In this document: positions 12,468 to 23,550 of the stretch, one piece after another | Layout: every line of letters begins with the position of its first letter | How positions within the stretch are numbered: position 1 is the stretch's first letter | Notes under the pieces: model-generated | Seen by the model: only the letters and a program-made list of their open reading frames with translations | Databases searched by the model: none | Told to the model about the DNA's origin: nothing | Translations under genes and position numbers: made by a program | Source: Pleodorina starrii | Lineage: Eukaryota > Chlorophyta > Chlorophyceae > Chlamydomonadales > Volvocaceae | Direction: 5' to 3' | Assembly: GCA_030267565.1 (NCBI GenBank) | Contig: BRXU01000005.1 | Coordinates: 5,112,001-5,176,000 of the forward strand | DNA length: 64,000 bases

Positions 12468-14235
12468 AGACATCTATCGACAAGCAAACAGCGGGCTGGA
12501 TTGGATGGATGGTGGAACGATGACATGTTAGTTGTGCGTGGTTGGTATGGATGGATTTATTTGGTGGTGAGGCGGCTCCTTCATCGATCCTGACCTCCTC
12601 CTGGATGTATGGGCGGCGGCGGCATGCATCTGGCTCTGTTTCATCAAATGCATGCGTGTAGATAACCTTTTGCTTTTCAGCTGAAATAGCGCATCCCCCT
12701 GTTCTCAATTCGGAAATTTGGTGGTTCGTATGCAATGCTCAAATCCGGTGCATGCTTGCTACCATCTACCTGGATTGGAGCGCCCACGCACATGATGACT
12801 GGCTGAGGGCACTTTCGTTATCACGTCATGCGGCGGCACATCGACGCAGGGATGATGAGGGTGTGCGTACGTGGAATTTGTCGTTGATTTTTCATGCCAT
12901 TGCTGCGTGTACGGCAGCTGTGTGTGGTTGGTTACAGTGGGACCGACCGCACACGCAGATGGAAAGTGCATATAGATGGAGTCACACACACATATACAGC
13001 GGCTAGCGAGTGCGTTCTGCGATGGGGTGCGAAGATACTGAGGTAGGCGCGTGCATCGATCTACCGTGCCTCGTGCCGTTCGTTTGCTCGCTCGAAAGTA
13101 CGGATGGAGCCACCGACGGAGCGCAGGGATGGATTTCTGTCGTCGTCCGGACCTGCAGACAGCAGCGAGGCCTCCAGCAGCGAGGCCAGGCTGGCTGGCT
13201 GGCTTAGCTCCATTGTTTGTTGTTTGGTGCTTGTTGCTTGCTTACAGCCCTACCTTTGTCAAGTTGCACCTGTTGAATCTGTAGATTCAGCAGCACGGAT
13301 AGGTAAAGCGACAGGGCAGCGGTAACAGCGTGAAGTACGGCCGCCGCAGGAAGCCAGAGGACCACGTACGTGCGTGGCCTCTTATGGTATTGAGACATGC
13401 TTGTTGAGTGCAGATTGATTGGAGACTGCTGTCCTCTCAGGCGGTGCCCTTGAAGGCATCCTACGCGTATTACTAGATGCGCGCGTAGTCCTTCCTGCTG
13501 GTTGCTTGAGGTAATTGCTTGTTGCGGTTGTGCGGTTGGGTAGCTGCGTCATTTTTCTCACGATGAAGGATACATATCGCAGGCACAGCCCTTTCCAAGT
13601 ACACAGCGAGAATTGTCGTTTCCAGTCAACAGCATCAGGCAGGGCGGCTATCTTCCGTCTGGGACTTCTTCTGAGCGGAAGATTCGCTCGGGAAATGTTT
13701 ATGAAATTTCGTTTGGCAGGCGAAGACTTAGCTTGCAAAATGGCTTTAGATTTCTGGCCGGCGAACATTTATGGTGATCAAAGTCAAGAAATTTCGTACG
13801 TCCAAAATGAACCGAGTTTCCCTCCTCCCACCTGCAAAACCTCTGCGCGCGTCACCGCAGAGCATCTGTGATCCAGACGGACGAATACCCAATGCGGTCT
13901 CATCCAGCTGCGGTAGGTGCCCCCGGAAGCCTTGATGAAGTTATACTGTCTACGTGTCCAGTCGGTATATAACCGTACACATGTGCGTGACTTCGGAGCC
14001 AGAGGCCGACACTCTTCACTGTTCAAGTCTGAAACAAGACATGGTTTCAGACTTTTCCCCTACAGAAACCACGGAAGATTACGTAGCACCTGAAATCCTT
14101 CAGAAATTTCTTTTGGCTGGAGATGATGATTTATGCAAGCTTTTCGCCTGCGGCGCCATTTTTACCCTGCGGAATTTCTGCTGAGACTTGACTTGGTGGA
14201 AACGTTTCCCCAAGATTGCAACACTGGATTGGGTT
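12468..14235. other. Intergenic DNA without a supported gene
   Basis: No gene was found. It contains the probable 3' UTR of the second Cys-rich gene and a hairpin at about 14024-14053 (AAGTCTGAAAC pairing with GTTTCAGACTT, 8-base loop). Open frames are short and lack recognisable domains. Confidence 0.4.
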
Positions 14236-14239
14236 TATT

Positions 14240-14330
14240 CGGAATCGGTGATTACAAGGGGGACCGGTTGTCACACCGGTCGCTAGCCGTACAGGCTAGA
14301 CAGACTGTACGGTTTATTCGAATGCAAGGA
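14240..14330. repeat. Multi-hairpin repeat, copy C (short)
   Basis: The first two hairpins are present (14262-14281, then the CTAGCC/GGCTAG pair), identical to the 9683 copy. The third hairpin is missing because the next copy begins 79 bp downstream. Confidence 0.6.
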
Positions 14331-14480
14331 TTACAAGGGGAACCGAGGTTCACATCGGTTGCTAGCCGTATATGCTAGACGGACTGTTCATCCTACCCCA
14401 GGGGCACCCACGGATGGAGGGGTGCCGAAAGCCAAGCCTCCAAGGCCCACCAACACCAAGCCCGCACATCACGCAAAGTG
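14318..14480. repeat. Multi-hairpin repeat, copy D (diverged)
   Basis: The first hairpin (14341-14360) reads AACCGA pairing with TCGGTT where the other copies have GACCGG/CCGGTC; two base pairs have changed on both sides. The second hairpin has lost its innermost pair. The third hairpin keeps its GGCACCC/GGGTGCC stem with a longer loop. Confidence 0.6.
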
Positions 14481-15037
14481 GGAAAAAGCAGAAAAGAGAG
14501 CCCCAGAAGCACAGGGCCCGCAATGTAGGGTGATGCTTGTGTACGGCAGAGCGTATAACGATTTGACACTTACAGCGACCTCGCGGGTTGATTAATAGTG
14601 AAGCTTACATGGATTTTGAATCTGAATTGCGTGTGGGTGTTGGTTCTGTTCGTCGCTGCCTGGGTGAGAGTCTGCCGGAAGAGTGATGACCGACGTTTAT
14701 TAGCGGACACACTGGAACGCAGCACGTATAAGGCTTTATATTCGGAAGCTAAATATGTAATTTTGAAAAGCAGAAATGATGCAGTCGGGCTGAAGATCCC
14801 GAACGGAGTACGTACTTCGAGGTCGCATTTTCTGTAACGCATCCAGTACGTGTGTTTAATCCATTCTAAAGCGTAGTAGGTATCTATAAATTCTAATCTA
14901 ACGGCGTGTCACGTCTCCCCAACTCCCCAACGACAATATCTAACGATCACACCGACCTACATGACGGGCGCCAGGGGCTAAGTTGTACTTGCCCTACTGG
15001 AGGCAATACATACATAACGGCGGCTAGCTGCCATGAA

Positions 15038-15462
15038 GAAAGAAATAAAGAAAGAAAGTATTACGCTGGACCGTAAGCCCTTGCGTGGGTTAAGGGAACA
15101 GACTGATGCCTCATCGGCGGGTACAGCCCATTACCGCGGTGACCGCCTTTTTGACTAAGATGGGTTGCTTCTCCCACCCACTCCGTGTCTGGGCTCCGTC
15201 TCACTCAGATCACATCTGGGTACCCGCACGCATTCTTCCCAGATGTGCCAGACACATCATTGTTTGAACATTCAACCGTGATGAGTTCTACCAGTGCAGG
15301 GGACAGGGACATGGCCAAAGAGCCATGCATGTGATCACCTGCTGTTCGTTCCCACACCAGGGCCCCCACCGGTCACCCAGCCCTCTGCGAAGGCCGGGAT
15401 CGAACTGGTGACCTCTCGGTCACCAATTCAGTGCCCTAACTCTCAGGCACTTCCTAGGGGAT
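15038..15462 (-). mobile_element. tRNA-derived SINE, about 425 bp
   Basis: A 13-bp direct repeat TAGCTGCCATGAA flanks the insert (15025-15037 and 15463-15475). On the minus strand the insert starts with a tRNA-like head (about 15389-15453), with an A-box-like stretch GCCTGAGAGTTAGGGC and a B-box-like AGTTCGATCCC. It ends in a TTTC-rich tail. A second, plus-strand copy lies at about 41774-42178. Target duplication, a Pol III-type head and a simple 3' tail are the defining features of a SINE. Confidence 0.85.
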
Positions 15463-15770
15463 TAGCTGCCATGAATCAAGGTAGAAGGCAATGATTGACA
15501 GCCAAATCAACGTGCGTATCAGTTTCATCCCATGGGCATGAGATGTTAGTTGCTGCTGGTTGAAGGCATAACAACAAATACTTTCCGTCCAGTCAGCGAA
15601 CTCTGGCGTGCGTGTCACATTACTGCATTTACAGACCAACGAAGAGAGATGGGCGCTGGCCCTCGCTGACTGACCCATGGGTCACCTCGTCTGTTTGTTC
15701 GTTCACCTTCCGATCCCGCGGACTGACAAGTGCTTCACATACAAACGTATATAAATGTTCGGTCAAGCGA

Positions 15771-15931
15771 AACGATTCCCATCTGGGACATCCGTAAGGA
15801 TTGCGTTTATTTCCTTACTTGTGTCTGCAGTTTTGATGCAGTTGAGATGCAGTTGTATGTTATCATCAAAACTGCAGCAGACATAAGGAAGGAAATAAAC
15901 GCAATGCTTGCGGATGTTCCGTCGGGAAGCG
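15771..15931. other. Long imperfect hairpin (foldback or small-RNA precursor candidate)
   Basis: The arms 15771-15838 and 15864-15931 are reverse complements with scattered mismatches (by eye roughly 57 of 66 positions pair), separated by a 25-base loop. This could be a tiny MITE or a microRNA-like precursor. No flanking target duplication was clear. Confidence 0.6.
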
Positions 15932-16397
15932 TGTTCCATGCATGTCAAGTAAGGTATGCACGCGGTCGTCTGCAGTCAGCAGCTTTGGACTGCCGGCGGG
16001 GCACGGAAAACGAACAAGGTCTCGCAACGCGCGTATGTACGAACTAGCGAGCTAGAAACAAGCTGCTTAGGCAATCACAGGCAGCTGTCCCGCGCGCGAG
16101 GCTCACCTTGGCTCTGAAACCGACATCGATGTCCGCTCCAACTAATAAGACCGCCGCTATCTCCCTGTCGCGATGCCTGGCGCAGACGACGTCCTTCATC
16201 AGGATCGAGATCGAGTGAGAAACGTATTCTTTAATTAGCAGCTCCTTGCCCTCACCAGCTCGCACTGCCAAGCGCAGTGCGCCTTTCGTTCGTCCTGAAT
16301 ATTACATAAAACTACAGCCGCTGCCTTGGAGACCCCGAGTCTGAGTCCGCTGATTTGGGAGGCACTCACCGCCTCGGCATCTATCTGATCAATAACG

Positions 16398-19300
16398 ATG
16401 GTCTGTGTCCGGAACATGGCGGGTGTCGTGGCCTTGATGCTGCTTCTTTCAGCTCTGGGCACCTCCTCGACGACGGGTGGGTAGCTAGCTCTATCCAGGG
16501 CGAGCGAGAGCTTCGAGAACCTGCCGCCCTACGCACCTACATACCTGCTGCGTGGCTTCAGGTCCTATCCTGCTGCTGCGTTGCTAACTTCATCTATCTG
16601 CAACTTACCCATGAGCCCGAGACGGGTTAAGAAATGAATCAATCGCCCCGCGCGCGCGCGCTACCGCCTGCTGCATGCATGCAGAGGCCCGCGCCCGCCG
16701 AGCGTATCGTAGGTGTGCGCATACCAACGCGCCAGCTGCTACCCTGTCTGCCCACCGCATCAACCGTCCGCAGGTCGTCGCGGTTTGCAGCAGCAGGCCT
16801 CCCCAGACTCCGCCTCCACCGCCGCCCCGGCCCCAACGAACGCGCCTCCCGCATCCACGCTCATCGCCGATGGCGTAGGTGGCGACGTCGACGCCGCCGC
16901 CCAGTCCATCGCCCAGGCTGCGGCCTCAGGTCCGTCAGCGCCGCTCCTAACGAAGAGTCGTTCGTTCCAGCCAGTCGATCGACCCGTAATCACCCGCCTC
17001 GCTGGCAATTTGATGAGATTCGCGAACGACTTATTTACAGTCACAGTCACGCCCGCACCCGCCAGAGCCGCCGCCTGCGACGCCGCACCCCCGCCGCGCA
17101 TCAGCAGTGCATTTGCGTCTAGTCTTGCAGCGCCTTCCCCCACCCCGCCTGTATTCATTGTATGCATGTGTGTGGTACCGTGCGTGCACGAGCATTTCTG
17201 CGGGTCATTGCGTGCGTGTACGTGGAGCGGTCTACTCCAATCCCCCCCCAGCCACCCGCCCGGCTTCCCTCTTTCGATGGATCCAAGACAAGGCAACGAA
17301 TCAAGTCACCATCCTAAAGCCAACGTACATGTCTCGACGGACGCGTCCATCCTTTTGCTGACAGCACCATTCCCGTCCATCCCTGCTGTACGTACGTTTC
17401 TAATGCCTCGTTGCTGAACCTCAGTGCCTCCCTCCACCCTACCTGCCTACCTACCTGCTGCTCCGGGCGGCGGCGCCCATCTATCTATCCGGTTGTTTTA
17501 AATCAGGGATGCATGGAAATATATATATTTAATCCGTATTCCCGTCAAGCATAAGTCTCTACCCCTTGCTGTTCAAAGTCATCTCGATTGCTCGGCTCCC
17601 TCGCTCCATCCGTGTCCCCGACGGCTCCATCCGTACATCTATCGTGGCCGCCATCATGCATGCATGCAGCGCCCAACGCCACCGCGGACGCACTGGCACA
17701 GGCCCTGGCTCGGGCTGGGTCGTCCGGCGGAAACGCGACCACACTCCTCGCCCAGGTTCTGGCACAGGCGGCCGCCCAGGGGGGCGCTACCTCAGAGCAA
17801 GCAGTCGCCCAGGCTGTGGCTGAGGCCCTGACCCAGGTATGCTCGCTGAATGCGGGGCATGGCAGCGGCACCTGTCGCTCGGCATCATCTGCGAGGGAAG
17901 GGCATGAATAGATAACAATATATAGCGCAGTTATTTCCCTTTGATGATTCACATACAACCCCGTGCGCATGCATGCTTGCTTGCCTGCCTGCATATTATG
18001 CCCGCAGGGCAACACCGACGCCGCCGCCTCGGCCATCGCTGCCGCCGCGTCCACGGGCGGCGCCGCTGCGAGTGCCGCCGCCGCTGCCGTCGCGCTGGCC
18101 TTTTCACAAGGTGGCGCGGCCCCCAACGCTGCTGCGCAGGCCGTCGCAGCGGCGTACTCTCAGGTAGGCAGCCATTCCTGCGTGCCTGGTGCGTGGCTGC
18201 ATTACTTGCTTGGCCGGCATCACAAACATACATGTCGACTGGTTTGCTCTTTTTTGCTGGGAGGGATGGATGATGAACTAGTACATTTACGGCCGCGTGG
18301 GTCGTGCATTGCGTGCGTGCCTTGCGACATGGGCGAGGTATGTGGCCAGCTAGCTATCTAGCTATCCAACAACCACAAATTAAGCAGCCGCCGTTGTGGG
18401 AACTATAAATTGGCAGGATAGTCTTACTTTCGTGCCTTTATTTCGTCCATGCATTATTGATCCCTCCGTCGTTCGTTCAGGGCAACGGAAGTGCCGTGGC
18501 CAGTGTTCTTGCCGATGCCCTGGCCAGGGCTGAGGCAGCCGGCTACGCCTCCGCCGTCGCCAACGTCCTTGTGAACGCAGCCGCCACCGGCGGCAGCCAG
18601 GCGCAGGTGTTTGGTCAGGCAGCCGCGCTGGCGGTCGCGAGCGGCTGTGGACCGCTGAACCAGACACTCGCGCGTGAGTAGTCGATCGATGTGTGTATGC
18701 GACGGACGCATGCAACGTGCGTGGATGCATCCATCGATTCAGACACGTACGGTATCCGGCGGCCCCATCCATGCGATCGAGCGTGTCGCAATTTCGCGGG
18801 CTGCTGCTGCGAAATTATAACTAAGCACTTCGACAAGGATCGTCGCCCATTGAATGTAAGGAGCAGCCAGCCAGCTAGCAATCAAGGGACTGAAGCGTTT
18901 TCCGCCGACCGCTGTATCTCTTACGTAATAAGTTGAAACATGTTCCCGGCGCGTGGCTGTAAGCAAGCACGCGTTTCATTCGTTCCCCAGCAGCTTAGAT
19001 AGCAGTTTACGATCAACGGCCCCGGCTTGTCTCGATTACGTATCCTTACTATCCGTCCCTTGACCTTCTGATGATGCATTTCTTGCGCCGCTGCCCTCGC
19101 TCGCAGAGGCGCAAGCTCTGGCCCAGGCCCAGGGCAACGCCCAGGCCTTTGCGCAATCCATCGCCCAGGCCAAGGCCGTCCAGGACTGCCTGCCGGCTGC
19201 GTCGCCGCCACCGCCACCCCCGCCACCACCACCGCCACCACCACCACCACCACCACCACCACCAACGCCGCCACCAACGCCGCCGCCACCGACCCCGTCG

Positions 19301-22300
19301 TCTGTTGGAGGTAAGAAGCGCATTATTACCTGCTGTCCAGTGTCAATTTGCCTTCAATAACTGAAGCAATCAAGCCTAACACGAAAACCTACCGTCTCCT
19401 TCGGTTGCCGCCTCATTATCCGTCATCATCCGTGCGTGCACCGTCCCGCAGCCGCAGGGGAGTCAGTGCCCTCCAGCGGCAACAACCCGCCGCCCTCCAC
19501 TACTCCGTCGCTCGCCGTCGTCGTCATGCCGCCAGAAGCGCCACCGCCTCCATCGTCACCGCCGCCGGCAGCAGTGGAAGGCGAGGCCTCCGCCTCCGCC
19601 TCCGCCTCCGATTTCACTGCCGCCGTCGAGTCTGGCAACACCGACGCTGCCGCGCAGGCCCTCGCACAGGCAGCGGCCGCGGAGGGTGGCGGCGGTGGCG
19701 GCGGTGGCAATGCGAGCGCGCTGGCTTTGGCCGTGTCGCAGGCCGCTGGGACTGGTGAGCGCGTTTTCGCACGCAGCACGCAGGATTACTCCTTCCTTTA
19801 CTCATTTGAAGATGTGCGCAGCCCTCGCTCCCCGAGTCATTCAGTCAGTGTATGTGCAGCGCCTCCTCGGGGAGCGAGGCAGGGCTGCGATGCATGACCA
19901 CCGAAAATAAAAATAAACTAGCTACAATAAGACGTCCGTCCACATTCTTCTATCTACCAGCCGGCTGTCCAATCTCGAGAGCACGCACGCACGCACATGA
20001 CAGCTACCCAGCCATCCAGCCGCCGTTTCTGGGAGCAAACCAGCCAGCGGCGGCTCTTTTGTCGCGCTTTGTTTGCTTGAGTGCTGCCCTCCCCTCCCGG
20101 CTTCCTTTTCCGTAAGGTAGACCTAAAGGAAAAAGAACCTCCTTGCCACGATCTTGTCCTGTGCCTGTTATTACTACCACACAATGACCCTGCCCTTGCA
20201 TCCATCCATACCCCCTACCTGGCTGCCTGCTGAGCAGCCCCGTCCATCACCGCCGACGCTTCGGCTCGAGCGCTGGCTCAGGCCCAGGCGGCAGGCAACG
20301 CAAGCGCCGTCGCTGAGACACTGGCGCAGGCGGCCGCGCAGGGCGGCACAAGCAGCGCAGTTGTTTCGCAGGTTCGTATATATGCATGGCTGGCATGAAG
20401 GATAGATGTACACGTACGTAGTTTGCCCTGCACGCAATAATCACTGGTATATTTACTTGTTGACATTTACACGCACGTACGGTTGTCGGCGCGCGGCAAT
20501 AGGCTTGCAGCAGGTTCGACTTTATCTGGAATGCGTGCACTGAAAGATCCGACCTTCGATTACTGATGCGTGCCTGCTGCTTTCGTAATTCATTCTCTAT
20601 CCAGCAGCCCACTCGCTCCGTCCTTCCGTCTGGTCCCACGCACGCTCTCGCAGGCGATTTCTCAGGCGCTCGCAAGCTGCGAGGTTGCCGCCGCCGCTCA
20701 GGCGATCTCTGCGGCCGCAGCCGCCGGCAGCGCTGCCACCATGGCCGCCTCTCAGGCCTTGGCGGCTGGACTCGAGTCAGACGGCAGTGTGGCCACCAGC
20801 ACCGCCCAGGCCATCGGCCAGGCCTACAGCCTGGTGCGGGTTCGATAGTTCGCGCGAGTGCATGCATACATGCGTGCATGCGTTTGTTCGTGCTGAAGAA
20901 CGTGCATGCATTCGTAATCACGTAGGATTGACTTGCATGCCTCTCCTGCCTACTCCTGTAAGCACTTCCTTCTTATGTATGAGCTGATCTTCGTGCCCAC
21001 GCGCGCACTAAAACCATAATTACTATATGTAATATAATGATGGGGTAAATGTGATATTTATGAATATAATATCTATTATATTTATATATTATGAATATAA
21101 TATCTATTATATATATATATTATTTATTATTATTATTATTTTATTTATTATTTACTTATTCATATATAATTATATTAACTATATTATATTTTATTATATT
21201 TATTTAATTTATTACATATATTATATTAAATTATATTACATTGTATTATATTATGATGCAAAGCGGCGCTTACAACGTACGAACGCGACTGCACTTGACC
21301 AGTTACCGGTGCGGTCACGAGTGCATGCATACACTCGTCTTCGCATACATTCCGTCATTCCATCCGCACGGATCGACAGATTCTTCCCGCCCGCCGTATC
21401 AGTTTGTCATCAACGTGGGTTGATCCGCTGCAGGGTTGCTATCTTCCTTGACGGGAGTATCTACGGGCTCAGATATTCGTTGCTCAAATGTTCCAAAAAC
21501 TTCTATGGATGACGAGAAGTTTTTTTGGCTGGGAAGGCCCAAAAGTATCTGTGTGCAGTGGCCAGATATCAACCGTGACCATGTGCAATGTAGGAACTTG
21601 TTTTCAGTATTATCCAGCACAGTTGTTCGGAGCCGAAAACATCTTTTTCGCCGTCGGGAGGGAGCCGGCGACGTGATTTTATGGGGAAATGGGCTTCCGA
21701 AGTTCTATGGATGATCAGATTGTATCGTTAGAATTCTCCCAAAAATTTCCTATTGGACACTCAAAATCGTAAAAAACACTTCTATAAAATTTTCAAATTT
21801 TTGGGCAAATAGATATTTTTATCCTAAGATAGCAACCCTGATCCGCTGCGTGCATCGTTCCATCCATGACCCGTCATCATAACTCATTCTCAGCGGCCTG
21901 CACACGCACATTTAGTTCTTACCCACGCACACCGATCCGCCGCAAACATGCGCGCAAACGGACAACCGACAGGGCTACGGCGCCGCGGTGGCCCAGGCAC
22001 TGGCCAACGCCATCGCCCAGGCGCAGCGGGAGGGCAAGGCCCAGTCCGTCGGCTACGCCATCGCCCAGGCGCTCACCTCCGGGGACCAGCTCCAGGTGGC
22101 TGCCTTCTCCACGGCCCTGGCCGATGCGACGTTTGGCGGCTGTAATGACGTGTCGCAAGTCCTAGCAGGTACGCCATCTATCCATTCGTTCGTTGGCCTG
22201 TACGGCGGCCAATGCATATATACGGACGTATATGTACATTTGCAGCCAGTGTGTATCAGTGACGCAGCATGCATACGAGCGTCTATCCGCTGTTGCTGCG

Positions 22301-23550
22301 GCATGGAATAAGTACGTAAGGCCCAGCAGCTGTGGAGCAAGGCAGCCAGAATGTCACCGCGCGGCAGGGCGGGCCTGCGTGCGTGCCTGCCATTCGAGTA
22401 ATGGTCAGGCTGATGACTGCATGCATGCTACGCACGCACGTTCCGCGCATTGATGAGTGCGGCTGATGCAGCTATTGGTGTGATGAGCAGGGAACATCGA
22501 TCTGCTGCATGCCTCCGTCCGCCTCGTTATATAAATATGATGTGGAAGAAACTGCAGGTCGGTCGCATATATACGTGTGCGTATTTGAAGGCGGTGGGGC
22601 CGCTGCTACGTACATACGTACCGTAATGGGTGGCAATCGGAGATTCACATATCAACCTACTGTATGTCATCTCCGCTCCCATGCATTCCCATCCTCGTCC
22701 CTGCAGCGATCCGCATGTCCGCCGGCTCCAGCAGCACCTCCGCGGCGCTGGCTCAGACCGTGTCGCCGTCCACCGTCCGCTGCATGTACCCCGTGTGCGA
22801 CCCCTTGCTCACGCCCTCCGACTGCTGCGGCACCGGCTGGGGACTGGCGCTCTTCTCCGTCCCGGGAAACTGCGGCTGCCTCGGGTGGGTGGGTGGGTGG
22901 GCGCGTGGGCGGGCGGGTACGTATGTACCATACGCGCGGTCACCAGCCGGCAGGCAGCCAGCCAGCCAGCCAGAGCCGTGTACATATATATACGTATACC
23001 CACGCATCGAACGAACGTATGTATGTGCATATGTGCATGTATGTACACGGATATGGTGTCGCATACCGCAAATCTTACGCACCTTAAAAAGGCCTCATCA
23101 TACCGCCGCCCTCGCACGCAGGCGTGCCTTCTCTGCGTATGTATGTGCGTGGCCTTACTTGCGTTGATGGTGCATGCATGAGCAGCAGTCCTGTTATTGT
23201 CTATTATAGCTTGTTCGTTTCATTCGCTATACGTATGTGCTGGGCCCGTGCGTATGTACACGTCCGCCGGCCGTCGTCCGCGCGCCGCCCTACCCCGCCC
23301 CTCGCTCGCGCTTTCATTCCGCGCTTTCATAAAGTTCTGAATATGAATTCTGGTCCGATCGGTCATCCACACACACGCATGCATGTATATATAATATATA
23401 TTATATGGCCCTATGTATGTATGCCCATGCATATGCATATCCATGCCATGCAGGGTGTTCTGCCAGTTCCGCCTGGTCCGTTCGGATCCGACCACCTTGC
23501 AGCGCACTTTGTCCATCTTTGTCGACCAGGACATCTGCATCTGCGGCTAA
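16398..23550 (+). CDS. Secreted silk-like Ala/Gln-rich repeat protein
   Basis: Twelve exons: 16398-16476, 16774-16929, 17670-17836, 18008-18163, 18481-18673, 19107-19310, 19452-19754, 20238-20371, 20654-20833, 21973-22168, 22707-22884 and 23454-23550. All phases close, giving 680 residues. Residues 1-25 are a signal peptide (hydrophobic VVALMLLLSALG). Residues about 55-590 are Ala/Gln/Ser/Gly-rich helical repeats of the type DALAQALARAGSSGGNA and AIAQAQREGKAQ, broken at about 275-350 by 17 or more consecutive prolines and SPPP linkers. The last 90 residues are non-repetitive, with about 11 cysteines (CMYPVC, DCCGTG, NCGCLGVFC, CICG). This head-repeat-tail layout resembles spider silk proteins and algal matrix proteins; homology to either is unproven. 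Two donors are weak (GTCCGT after exon 2, GTTCGT after exon 8). TGTAA words at 23991 and 24039 are candidate polyadenylation signals. Confidence 0.8.
21010..21255. repeat. AT-only low-complexity block in an intron
   Basis: About 245 bp of almost pure A/T in an otherwise GC-rich locus, inside intron 9 of the silk-like gene. It contains a short tandem duplication of ATGAATATAATATCTATTAT (from 21060 and 21091). The open frame across it encodes only Ile/Tyr/Phe-rich low-complexity sequence and is not a gene. Confidence 0.8.
21431..21840. mobile_element. hAT-like MITE, 410 bp
   Basis: The terminal inverted repeats are CAGGGTTGCTATCTT (21431-21445) and its complement (21826-21840). They are flanked by a perfect 8-bp target duplication ATCCGCTG (21423-21430 and 21841-21848). 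An 8-bp duplication and a CAGGG start are typical of the hAT superfamily. There is no transposase; the element is non-autonomous and sits in intron 9 of the silk-like gene. Confidence 0.9.

Noticed and set aside
15389..15453. Functional tRNA gene
   Set aside because: It is the head of a SINE with a downstream body, tail and target duplication, and has a counterpart at 41.78 kb.
16760..17296. Minus-strand 178-residue frame over the silk-like gene
   Set aside because: It is a shadow of the Ala-codon-rich plus-strand exons; no splice or domain support.
21051..21512. 153-residue frame rich in Ile and Tyr
   Set aside because: It is translation of AT-only low-complexity DNA inside an intron and runs into the MITE.
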